Positions 38,601 to 46,389 of a stretch of 64,000 nt of DNA are shown here, piece by piece. A model generated the notes under the pieces. That model was given only the letters and a program-made list of their open reading frames with translations, was not told where the DNA came from and ran no database searches. The position numbers were made by a program, and so were the translations under genes. The stretch lies in the NCBI GenBank assembly GCA_009922615.1, contig RFVF01000024.1, positions 1-64,000 of the forward strand, in the 5' to 3' direction. The number at the start of each line of letters is the position of its first letter. The first letter of the stretch is position 1. The stretch is from Pseudomonadota bacterium (GTDB taxonomy: Bacteria > Verrucomicrobiota > Verrucomicrobiia > Limisphaerales > SXTU01).

Positions 38601-39132
38601 CAGCAACGCCTTTGGGGCCATCACCAGTGTCGTGGCCAGTTTGAACGTCACCGCGCCCCCCGAGTTGGCTCACAGCGCCTTCCGCAACAGCCTGCCGGGA
38701 GCCACGGTTAGCAACGGCGGCACGCTCACGTTGAACGTCCCTGCCGGCGCACTCACCGGCACCGGCCCGTTCAGCTACCAGTGGTTCATCAATGGCTCGC
38801 CCATCCTCAACGCGACCAACGCCACCCTCACGGTGCCGGGCTTCACTGGCAGCTTCGCGGGCAACTACTCCGTGCAAGTAAGCAACAGTGCCGGCACCGC
38901 CACGAGCGTGAGCGTCCCGGTCAGCACGGCGGACATCGCGTTCTTTGGCGGGGTCGCCATTGATGGCCCGGCCAACGCGCGGTATCGCCTCGAATATCTG
39001 AGCGACGTGAACAACGCCAACTCGTGGACCACCTTGACCAACATCGTGCACGCGGGTGGCCGCCAGTTCTACCTCGACACCACGTCCTCGGGGGCGCAAC
39101 GCCGGTTCTTCCGCGCGGTGCCCACGCCCTGA
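35593..39132 (+). CDS. PhoD-like phosphatase core, Ig-like domain split by PhoX-like domain, second Ig-like domain, secreted
   Basis: LGDTMYENAS, LYDNHEFGN, FLATDDHQNR (PhoD-like); MAGIPDGLGAFDNNDGTFTVLMNHELG, HIVTGPDAGKTYELPHLGKISWENALANPVPQDKTIVGCDDDS (PhoX/DUF839-like); TYQWFRNGSALLGATNASLALTNL and VDNGSYTVVISNAFG (Ig halves). Confidence 0.78.
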   Translation: MYENASALTNASIGQPYTNSPSVTLSGSSLSLNGVPVAGTTFATRQQLFDDYNKKYRENFLPVNTGGQAGLQPLYAGQGVYTLYDNHEFGNLQYINGGAPAGGSIGGPTGTDMATGRGVDARDNGTGNVGNTNDTNFSATDYMNRSPGFQTLQQVYLNYQPIADRGLVNNPADPRMHGTKQLYFAQPWGKHVLFVSTDGRAYRDLRIKTATGSADDTGPRADNPGRTMLGATQLAWLKQTLLTAQSNGVAWKFVAVSDPIDQIGPVGAPLTGVVNSSGNGSYSPVASDGGKSWIGGYRAERNALLKFIADNGIKNVVFLATDDHQNRINELTYSPTGQTGVQASYVKVPYCFSIVAGPLGATGPDAFLNHDFASVKTMADSFVAAQTAAGVEPFGLQGYPGLRNVFREGDANAGTTPSAVDFYSPDTFNYATLDVSADGKLLTVATLGITATARNSALEYNAATNAVRTILSFQVPAATDPSPMPAVQGGSVTLSVNDLGAGTTYQWFRNGSALLGATNASLALTNLIGDRGTNHAGPSTLVPPVLDPLLPNYSFQALFSAGESVNNKADGVTPYRMAGIPDGLGAFDNNDGTFTVLMNHELGSTVGSNRTHGAKGAFVSRWVIAKSNLAVLNISDLITNVFLWDTNSSVYTNSTSYAFTRFCSADLPAASAYYNAGTGLGTTNRIFMNGEESNKESKAWAHIVTGPDAGKTYELPHLGKISWENALANPVPQDKTIVGCDDDSSVNNSHVHFYIGTKKNTGLDIDKAGLTGGTLYGVKLNGFALETDANVPVNGTAFSLFSYGNVANLTGAQIEAQAVANGVTAFQRVEDGTWDPNHPADYYFVTTASITGKSRLWRLRFADIANPENGGTIDLLLDGTQGHKMFDNISFDADGNLVLLEDPGNNAYVARVWKYLPATGASFPIATFRPSLFTPGTPGFLTQDEETSGIIDVTSILGYKAMLLVAQIHTVNGLPAGTAGEMVENGQLLLMRQVDNGSYTVVISNAFGAITSVVASLNVTAPPELAHSAFRNSLPGATVSNGGTLTLNVPAGALTGTGPFSYQWFINGSPILNATNATLTVPGFTGSFAGNYSVQVSNSAGTATSVSVPVSTADIAFFGGVAIDGPANARYRLEYLSDVNNANSWTTLTNIVHAGGRQFYLDTTSSGAQRRFFRAVPTP

Positions 39133-39147
39133 GCGCAAACACTAATC

Positions 39148-39177
39148 GGGCCGCCGGGAGAGTAAACCCGGCGGCCC
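39148..39177 (+). terminator. GC-rich hairpin downstream of phosphatase gene
   Basis: GGGCCGCCGGG-agagtaaa-CCCGGCGGCCC followed by TTCC. Confidence 0.6.
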
Positions 39178-39304
39178 TTCCGGTATTCCTTCGTGTGAAG
39201 GGATGGCAGGCTCCAGTCTGATTACGTGTGCGGCTGGGGCCTGCCTCATTTTACCAGCCACCGGCGGCAATCGCAGGTGGGCGCTTCCAGCCGGTCGCGA
39301 TCGG

Positions 39305-39697
39305 TTACGATGCGGCCTGCGCGTTGTCAGCGCGTTTCAATAGTTCCGTCACGCGCGCCACCACATCGCGCGGGCTGAAGGGCTTGGTCAGATAGTCGGT
39401 CGCGCCGAGTTGCAGGCCGACTTGGCGGGATTGCTCCGTGGCGAAGGCGGTGAGCATCAGGATGGGGATGTTGCGCGTCGAGGGCAGCACGCGGAGCATC
39501 TCGCACACGGCGAAGCCATCCAGGCCGGGCAGGTTCAGGTCCAGCACGATGGCCTCCGGCAGCCAGCGCTGTGCGGTGGAAACGGCGACCATGCCATCGG
39601 CGGCGGTGAGCACCTCATAGCCCGCGACGCGGAAATTGTAGGAGAGCAACTCCGTGATGTCCGATTCGTCATCCACCACCAAAACCCGGTTTGTCAT
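39305..39697 (-). CDS. Single-domain response regulator (receiver only)
   Basis: MTNRVLVVDDESDITELLSYNFRVAGYEVLTAADG...IVLDLNLPGLDGFAVCEMLR...MLTAFATE...LTKPFSPRDVVARVTELLKRADN; no output domain. Confidence 0.85.
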   Translation of the reverse strand: MTNRVLVVDDESDITELLSYNFRVAGYEVLTAADGMVAVSTAQRWLPEAIVLDLNLPGLDGFAVCEMLRVLPSTRNIPILMLTAFATEQSRQVGLQLGATDYLTKPFSPRDVVARVTELLKRADNAQAAS

Positions 39698-39829
39698 AGA
39701 CCGGTGAGCATCGGTCTCATGCGCGGGTCGCACAACGGCAGCATCGTGAAAGCCCGGTGACGTTCCGGTGTCAAGCGGGCCGGCGTAATGAGGCCGCGCT
39801 CTTTCGCTCGGCAATTGCGCTCGCCGCAG

Positions 39830-40291
39830 TTACGACTTGCCCGGAGCGGCGGTGCCGGGGACGGAAACATCCGGTGTCGGCCCTGACGGGGCAGGGGAGG
39901 GAGCGGTGCTGTTGGTCGGCATGGGCTGGGCGACCTTGCGCATGGCGCGCTGGCGGGAAGGCGCTTTTTGAGTGGCGGGTTTTGCGTTGGCTTGCTTCCG
40001 CTTCGACTGGGCGGGCTGCTTCGCCTTGGCCAGCGCTTGGGCCGCACGCTCGGCTTGTTTGCGCGCGCGCTTGGCGAGCCGGGCCGCCTCGGCAGCGGCT
40101 TCCTCCGTGGCGCGAGCCTCGCGCTTGGCAGCCTTGGCGGCTTTGCGCGCCTGCTTCAGGCGGGCCTTGACCTGACGGAGATTTTGGGCGGCTACGTTCG
40201 CCTTCGTTTCGGCAGCCTTGGCCGCTTCGGCGGCATCATCGGCAGCTTGGGCGAGGGCGGTGGCGCGGGCGGTAAGTTTTTGGATTTTCAC
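39830..40291 (-). CDS. Ala/Lys-rich histone H1-like or coiled-coil protein
   Basis: LKQARKAAKAAKREARATEEAAAEAARLAKRARKQAERAAQALAKAKQPAQSKRKQANAKP. Confidence 0.55.
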   Translation of the reverse strand: MKIQKLTARATALAQAADDAAEAAKAAETKANVAAQNLRQVKARLKQARKAAKAAKREARATEEAAAEAARLAKRARKQAERAAQALAKAKQPAQSKRKQANAKPATQKAPSRQRAMRKVAQPMPTNSTAPSPAPSGPTPDVSVPGTAAPGKS

Positions 40292-40435
40292 GCCCCAAGT
40301 CTAAGCGGGTTGGAGCGTTGTCAACGAACATTCAGGTTACATTTCTTGACTTGGATCTGGTAATTGGCCTCTTTGGAAAACAGTTTTTAACCCCGGGATT
40401 GACCCGCCTGCTCTGGACTTCTACAAACGCATCCG

Positions 40436-40876
40436 TTGAATCCAAAGCCCGCCATCTTCCATCAATTCACCGCCCTTGTGCTGGCGGCGCAGATCGTTTG
40501 GCTTGGCTGGTTCATTCGCAGTGAGGCAGCGCATGACCATTTGCACGTGCAGCCGGTGGTGAAATCATCGCACGCGGCCAAGGGGAAACTCACCGGTGCA
40601 ATGGCAGCGCACGTAATCACGCTCACGCCGCGCTGGTTGAAACTTGTGCCACTGCCCAAGGACGCCGCGCCGCATGGCCCGGCTGGTGCGCATCATCATC
40701 GCAGCCTCGGTTTCGACTCGCTCGCATCGGGGCAATGGTGCGGCCTCTTTACCCCGGCAGCACTGCCGGTTTTGGATATGCCTGCGGCCGCTGGTCTGGT
40801 TCCTCACCGGCTGGTCACGCCGCTCCGCACGCACTGGCTGCTGCTGCCCGGCCGCGCCCCGCCTGCTTGCGCCTGA
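40436..40876 (+). CDS. Small His-rich exported or membrane protein upstream of TonB receptor
   Basis: TTG start; N-terminal hydrophobic helix, AHDHLHVQP...GPAGAHHHRS. Confidence 0.4.
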   Translation: MNPKPAIFHQFTALVLAAQIVWLGWFIRSEAAHDHLHVQPVVKSSHAAKGKLTGAMAAHVITLTPRWLKLVPLPKDAAPHGPAGAHHHRSLGFDSLASGQWCGLFTPAALPVLDMPAAAGLVPHRLVTPLRTHWLLLPGRAPPACA

Positions 40877-41048
40877 GCAGGCCAGCCTGAAGCGGCACGA
40901 CGGCAGGTGCGCGCCCATTCTTCGCGCATCACACATCCGGGCAACCAATGCCCCGTGTCTTGGTTCAGGCAGGCTCACCCATTTCCCCAATGTCGCGGCG
41001 GACTCTCCGCCACTGGGCAGGTCGGTTCCCGGAAGAACCATCGCAATC

Positions 41049-43187
41049 ATGAAATCTCAGTCACACCAGCTCGTCTCCCGCTCGCTGACTTGCCTCACCA
41101 GCGTGCTCGGTGTCACCGCTGCCTTCGCGCAAACCAACACGCCCGCTCTGACGAACACTCCGCTCACCCGCCTGCCCGATGTCATCGTCGGGGGCCGCGC
41201 GGACGATCTCACCGGCATCGCGGCCTCGGCTGCGCAGGGCACCGTGGGCGTGGACCATCTCAAGGCGCGGCCACTGCTCCGTCCGGGCGAGCTGTTGGAG
41301 ACCGTCCCCGGCGTCATCATCACGCAGCACAGCGGCGCGGGTAAGGCGAACCAGTATTTCCTCCGCGGCTTCAACCTCGACCACGGCACGGACTTCGCCA
41401 CGTCGCTCAACGGCATGCCCGTCAACCTCCCGACGCACGGCCACGGCCAGGGCTACACAGACTTGAACTGGATCATCCCCGAGCTGGTCACGCGCATTGA
41501 CTATCGCAAAGGCCCTTACGCGGCGGCGGACGGTGACTTCGCGTCGGCGGGCGCGGCGGACATGACCTACGCGAGCACGCTGTCCAGCTCGCTCTGGCAG
41601 TTGGAGGGCGGGAGCTTCGGCTACGCGCGGGGCGTCTTCGCGTCTTCGCCGAAGCTTGGCAACGGGACGTTGCTCTACGCCGTGGAACTCCTGCACGAGG
41701 ACGGCCCGTGGGAGCGGCGCGACAATTTCAGGAAGGGCAATGGCGTCCTCCGCTACAGCAGCGGCAATGACGCGCTCGGGTGGAGCGTGCTGGGCTTCGC
41801 GTATCGCGGCGAGTGGAACGCGACCGACCAAATCGCCCAGCGCGCCCTCACGGGCAACAACGCCGTCCCCGGCGGCTTTCAGGTCGACCGCTTCGGCACG
41901 CTGGACCCGACCACGGGCGGCAACTCGCAACGCTACGGCGCGCAGGTCGAGTGGCATCGCAGCGACGGCGACTCCACGTCGCGCCTGCTGGCCTACGCGT
42001 TCTACTACGACCTCGACCTGTTCTCGAACTTCACCTACTTCCTCAACGACCCGACCGACACGACGCCTGACCAGTTCGAGCAGGTGGACCAGCGCATCAC
42101 CACGGGCTTCAAGGCGAGCCACGAGTGGAACCTGACGCTCCTCGGGCGCGAGTCCGAGAACAGCATCGGCCTGCAAGTCCGCAACGACGTCATCCGCAAC
42201 AGCCTCAACACGGCGACCGCGCGTGTCCGCACGGGCACGACGCGCAGCGACGACGTGTGGCAGACCAGCGCGTCGCCCTACTTCGAAAACAAGACGCAGT
42301 GGTTGGACAAGTTGCGCACGGTGTTGGGAGCCAGGGCGGACCTGTATCACTTCGACGTGACGAGTTTGGACCCGCGCAACTCCGGAGCCGTGACCGATTT
42401 CCTCGCCAGCCCGAAAGGCAGCGTCATCCTCGGCCCGTGGGCGAATACGGAGGTTTACTTGAACGCTGGCCTGGGCTTCCACAGCAACGACGGGCGCGGC
42501 GCAACCACCACGGTTGACCCCGCCACCGGCCTGCCGGCCAGCAAGGTGAGTCCGCTGGTCCGCACTTACGGCGCGGAGTTCGGCACGCGCACGACGTGGG
42601 TGCCCGGCCTGCAAAGCACCGTCTCCGCATGGTGGCTGGACATTGACTCGGAGCTGCTCTTCGTCGGCGACGCGGGCACGACGCAGGCCAGCCGCCCGAG
42701 CCGCCGCTACGGGCTAGAGTTCGCGAACTACTACACGCCCACCGAGTGGCTTACGCTCGACGTCGACGTGTCTTTCTCGCAGGCGCGCTTCCAAGACCGC
42801 GAACCGGCGGGGCAATACGTGCCCGGCTCGATTGAAACGGTGGTGGCGGCAGGCCTCGCGGTGCATGACTTGAACGGTTTTTTTGGTGGCTTGCGCGTTC
42901 GTTACTTCGGCCCGCGACCCTTGGTGGAGAACAACACCGTGCGCTCGACGGCGTCCGCCCTCGTTAACTTGCAAGTCGGCTACGCGTTCAACCCGAAGTG
43001 GAAGCTGACCGTGGACGTGTTCAACCTGCTCGACCGCAAGGCCAGCGACATCGAGTATTACTATGAGTCGCGCCTGCGTGGCGAGGCCATCAACCCCGAC
43101 CCAGCCCTCCACGGCGGCTATAACGACATCCATTTGCACCCGGCGGAGCCCGTGTCGCTGCGCGTGGCGCTCACGGGGCGCTTCTGA
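41049..43187 (+). CDS. TonB-dependent receptor
   Basis: Signal peptide; LLRPGELLETVPGVIITQHSGAGKANQYFLRGFNLDHGTDFATSLNGMPVN...HGQGYTDLNWIIPELVTRIDYRKGPY; C-terminal beta-barrel ending in F. Confidence 0.9.
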   Translation: MKSQSHQLVSRSLTCLTSVLGVTAAFAQTNTPALTNTPLTRLPDVIVGGRADDLTGIAASAAQGTVGVDHLKARPLLRPGELLETVPGVIITQHSGAGKANQYFLRGFNLDHGTDFATSLNGMPVNLPTHGHGQGYTDLNWIIPELVTRIDYRKGPYAAADGDFASAGAADMTYASTLSSSLWQLEGGSFGYARGVFASSPKLGNGTLLYAVELLHEDGPWERRDNFRKGNGVLRYSSGNDALGWSVLGFAYRGEWNATDQIAQRALTGNNAVPGGFQVDRFGTLDPTTGGNSQRYGAQVEWHRSDGDSTSRLLAYAFYYDLDLFSNFTYFLNDPTDTTPDQFEQVDQRITTGFKASHEWNLTLLGRESENSIGLQVRNDVIRNSLNTATARVRTGTTRSDDVWQTSASPYFENKTQWLDKLRTVLGARADLYHFDVTSLDPRNSGAVTDFLASPKGSVILGPWANTEVYLNAGLGFHSNDGRGATTTVDPATGLPASKVSPLVRTYGAEFGTRTTWVPGLQSTVSAWWLDIDSELLFVGDAGTTQASRPSRRYGLEFANYYTPTEWLTLDVDVSFSQARFQDREPAGQYVPGSIETVVAAGLAVHDLNGFFGGLRVRYFGPRPLVENNTVRSTASALVNLQVGYAFNPKWKLTVDVFNLLDRKASDIEYYYESRLRGEAINPDPALHGGYNDIHLHPAEPVSLRVALTGRF

Positions 43188-43339
43188 GGCCGACAGACAG
43201 GGAAGGCACCCTATGTGTCAGCAAAACTGGGTCACACGTTACGCGGGTGGAACTACTCAGGATGACTCTTGGAGGGCTGGCTGGGCGAGTTGGTAGGAAT
43301 CTTGAGCCGGTTGGGAGACTTGATGGGCTGATTGGAAGA

Positions 43340-43528
43340 CCCAATCGTCTTGTAATGCTTTCCAATCGCTCCAACAGGTCTTCCAACCGAGCCAACAAGT
43401 CCTCCAACCAAGGCGACAAGTGTTCCAACCGGGCCAAAGTGTGTTCCAATCGGTCCAAGTCGTCTTCCAATCGGTCCGCCGAGCGTTCCAATGAGGCCAA
43501 CGTGTTTCCCAACGAGCCCACCGAGACA
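43340..43528. repeat. Degenerate 21-bp tandem repeat array, 9 units
   Basis: Consensus about TCCAAYCGGTCCAACAAGTST with exact 21-bp periodicity; reverse strand encodes LExxxxR heptads. Confidence 0.9.
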
Positions 43529-43742
43529 GTCCAGTGGTCTGCCCCATCTCCGAAGCGGAGGCATGAGCCCACCTCAGCCTCGCCTCGCCTGCGCCAATCA
43601 CTCGCATCGGGCCATTTCATCCGCACCGGAATGTCGCCTTGGCGAGGGCTTTGGCTGTGGGTGAAAAAGATGGTTGACGAAGGCGGCAAATGTGGTAGGC
43701 AAAAAAACAAGCAGTAAACCAACCACAGGAAGGAGTAATACT

Positions 43743-44696
43743 ATGCCAGAATACCATGAAGTTGTTCATACCCGGGGCCAGCAAACCATCGGCGTTTGGG
43801 ATGCGTTCGCGTCCACTTACAAGGTGGGCAAGCTGACGCTGGCCCAACACACCACCGACGTGGCCGGGATCTTCACCAATGCCAGCCAACGCGACACAGC
43901 CGAGGCCGCCTTGAGCGCCGCGCGCACAGCGGTGAGCAACCAACTCCTCACGCTGGCGGACCTGACGATCCGTTTCCCTCGCGCCATCGAGGGCCAGCTC
44001 GAACCGGACAGTGATCTGCACCAGAACATCGAGGACTGTCGCACCATTGAGCCCAACACGCCGGAGAATGCCGTCGCGCGGGGGCGCAAGGTCATCATTC
44101 TGTTGACGGCTTTCAACGCCGAGCGCGCGGCCGCGACCCCGCCTGATCCCGAGTTCTCCATCAAGAACGCCGTGGCGAACGCGCCGGACATGAAGCTGGC
44201 GGATTTGCAAACGTTGGTGGATGACATGCCCGACTTGGAGCAGGACGTGGAGGATGCGAAGTCTGCTCTGAACAAGCAGCGTTCCGCGCTCAAGAAGTTG
44301 AGCACCAAGGTGGACAAGAACAACAAGCGGTGGTTCGACGCGTGGTCGGGCAACTTCCCCGACGGCTCGGATGAGCTGGCCGCGCTCTCGCAGATCGACA
44401 CCGGCCCGCACACGCCCGCGCCGAGTGCACTCGTGATCAACACCGTGACGCCCGCCGCCGGTGGGCATTTCACCGCCGCGTATGTCGGTGGCGGCGGGAA
44501 CCATGCCACGACGCTCCATCTGCAATGGAAAGTGGTCGGCGTGGATGCGGAGTTCGGCCACGACACCCTCGTGGTGCTCGCGGGGCAATCCGTTGCCACC
44601 GGGGCGACCACGGGTGCGACCGTGATCTTCCGCACCAAGGCCGCGAACAGCCAGGGGACGACCTACAGCGCGGAAAAGACGGGTGTGGCGCAATAA
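43743..44696 (+). CDS. Hypothetical protein
   Basis: Strong SD AGGAAGGAG before ATG; coiled-coil middle, repeat-poor C-terminus with a beta-rich look; no signal peptide. Confidence 0.65.
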   Translation: MPEYHEVVHTRGQQTIGVWDAFASTYKVGKLTLAQHTTDVAGIFTNASQRDTAEAALSAARTAVSNQLLTLADLTIRFPRAIEGQLEPDSDLHQNIEDCRTIEPNTPENAVARGRKVIILLTAFNAERAAATPPDPEFSIKNAVANAPDMKLADLQTLVDDMPDLEQDVEDAKSALNKQRSALKKLSTKVDKNNKRWFDAWSGNFPDGSDELAALSQIDTGPHTPAPSALVINTVTPAAGGHFTAAYVGGGGNHATTLHLQWKVVGVDAEFGHDTLVVLAGQSVATGATTGATVIFRTKAANSQGTTYSAEKTGVAQ

Positions 44697-44720
44697 TCCT
44701 CGAAAACATTGGGCGAAACT

Positions 44721-44770
44721 GGCCCCCGGCTGGCGTGCAAAGCGGTGCTGGCCGGGGGCGGTTCTTTTTC
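44721..44770 (+). terminator. Rho-independent terminator
   Basis: GCCCCCGGC ... GCCGGGGGC followed by ggTTCTTTTTC. Confidence 0.65.
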
Positions 44771-44771
44771 A

Positions 44772-44789
44772 TTGTCACAGGTTTGTAAC
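44772..44789 (+). promoter_or_regulatory. Pho-box-like direct repeat
   Basis: TTGTCAC-AGGT-TTGTAAC: two 7-mers with the 11-bp spacing of the Pho box, 77 bp upstream of the porin ATG. Confidence 0.45.
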
Positions 44790-44865
44790 TTGCCCGCCCT
44801 TTGTTCGTCACGGTGTCCGTTCAGATTGGCTGCGTCAAAACCGACACCGATTCATCAACAACACA

Positions 44866-46287
44866 ATGAAGCACATGACCAAGAAAGTTCTGGCTGCCTC
44901 GACCGCTGCGCTCGCCGCGTTCATCTGCCAGCCCACCGCCCAAGCCCAAAACGCCGACTCGCTCATCGACAAGCTGGTTGAGAAGGGCATCCTGACCACC
45001 AAGGAGGCGCAGAACCTCCGTGAGGAAGCCGACAAAGATTTCACTCGCGCCTATCAATCCAAGAGCGGCCTGCCCGACTGGGTTACGAACTTGCGTTTGG
45101 GGGGCGATATCCGGCTGCGTTATGACGGCATTTTCGCCGAGCCGCCGACGGGGGCCTTGCCGACGGTCACGGACCGGAACCGACTGCGCTACCGGTTGCG
45201 CGTGGGCGTCACGGCCACCATGCTGGATGATCTTGAAGTCGGCATGCGGCTGACTTCTTCCGAGAACAAATCCACCGGTAACAACTACATGGGCGATCCG
45301 ATCTCCGGCAATGACACGCTTACGAACAACGGGTCGAAGAAGCCAATCGCGATTGACTTGGCGTATGCGAAGTGGAACGCGCTGAACCGGCCGGACTGGT
45401 CGATGACCCTCATCGGCGGCAAGATGGAGAATCCGTTCCATGTATCGGAAATCGTGTTTGATCCCGACTACACACCCGAAGGCATGGCGGCGCAGATTGG
45501 CTACAACCTGAACGACAAGCAGGCCTTCAAGTTCAATGCGGGTCTCTTCTCCATCGCCGAGCTGGGCGGCGGTGCCGCCGCGGGCAGCAAAGACTCGTAT
45601 CTTTACGGCACGCAGTTGCGCTGGGAGTCCACGTGGACGCCAAAGGTGGCCTCGTCCATCGGAGTTGGGGTTTACAGCCTCACGGACAAGCAAAACCTCA
45701 CGCATGCGGCTGCCGGGGCGAATCCAAACGTGCCCGACGTGAGCAAGGGCAACACCCGATTTGGCTCCTCGATTGGTGCACCTACGAGTTCGTTCAACCC
45801 TATCGCCACCGATGCTTCCGTGACTTACACCATGGAGAGCTTCCCGTATTACCCCGGCGCTTTCCCGGTCAAGGTGATGGGCGAATACATCAACAACACG
45901 GCTGCCTCGGTGAACCCGGTGGGCACCTTGGGCGCGGGCAAGACCCGGGGCGAGGCATATTCCATCGGCATGACGCTCGGCAAGTCCGGCAAGAAGGGCA
46001 CGTGGGACTTGACCTACAAGTTCAAAAACCTCGAGGCCAACTACTGGTATGAGGAGATCGTGGATAGCGACCACGGGGCTTGGTATACGGCCGCTTCGAC
46101 CAGCGCCGGGGCCGGCTACGGCGCGGGCACAAACATTCGTGGCCATTACATGCGCGCGGCGTATTCGCCGACCGACTCCCTCACGTTGGCATGCACTTAC
46201 TACCTGTTTGATCTGATCGACAAGCCGATCGGGGCCACGTTTAGCCAAGTGGGCCGTATCCAGGTTGACGCCGCCTTCAAGTTTTAG
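44866..46287 (+). CDS. Outer membrane porin (OprP/putative porin type)
   Basis: Signal peptide; LVEKGILTTKEAQNLREEADKDF; LRLGGDIRLRYDGIF, NRLRYRLRVGVTATMLDDLEVGMRLTSSE; C-terminal FKF. Confidence 0.82.
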   Translation: MKHMTKKVLAASTAALAAFICQPTAQAQNADSLIDKLVEKGILTTKEAQNLREEADKDFTRAYQSKSGLPDWVTNLRLGGDIRLRYDGIFAEPPTGALPTVTDRNRLRYRLRVGVTATMLDDLEVGMRLTSSENKSTGNNYMGDPISGNDTLTNNGSKKPIAIDLAYAKWNALNRPDWSMTLIGGKMENPFHVSEIVFDPDYTPEGMAAQIGYNLNDKQAFKFNAGLFSIAELGGGAAAGSKDSYLYGTQLRWESTWTPKVASSIGVGVYSLTDKQNLTHAAAGANPNVPDVSKGNTRFGSSIGAPTSSFNPIATDASVTYTMESFPYYPGAFPVKVMGEYINNTAASVNPVGTLGAGKTRGEAYSIGMTLGKSGKKGTWDLTYKFKNLEANYWYEEIVDSDHGAWYTAASTSAGAGYGAGTNIRGHYMRAAYSPTDSLTLACTYYLFDLIDKPIGATFSQVGRIQVDAAFKF

Positions 46288-46304
46288 TTGGTGCTAGTTG
46301 TCCG

Positions 46305-46348
46305 CCGGAGCTGGCGGCGTGCATTCCGCCAGCTCCGGTCCTCTTTTC
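46305..46348 (+). terminator. Rho-independent terminator
   Basis: CCGGAGCTGGCGG-cgtgcatt-CCGCCAGCTCCGG then TCCTCTTTT. Confidence 0.85.
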
Positions 46349-46389
46349 CCAAATAATTGTCTGCTTAATCCGTAGTCTTGAATCCCAAT

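Noticed and set aside
40877-41048. Possible cobalamin-type riboswitch before the TonB receptor (CGCCACTGGG)
   Set aside because: Only a fragment resembles the consensus; the B12-box order and conserved core could not be matched. An Rfam/Infernal search would decide
41061-42614. 517-aa minus-strand ORF
   Set aside because: Antisense shadow of the TonB receptor
43340-43528. CRISPR array
   Set aside because: Contiguous 21-bp degenerate units without spacers, no cas genes; a tandem repeat instead
44821-46248. 475-aa minus-strand ORF
   Set aside because: Antisense shadow of the porin gene
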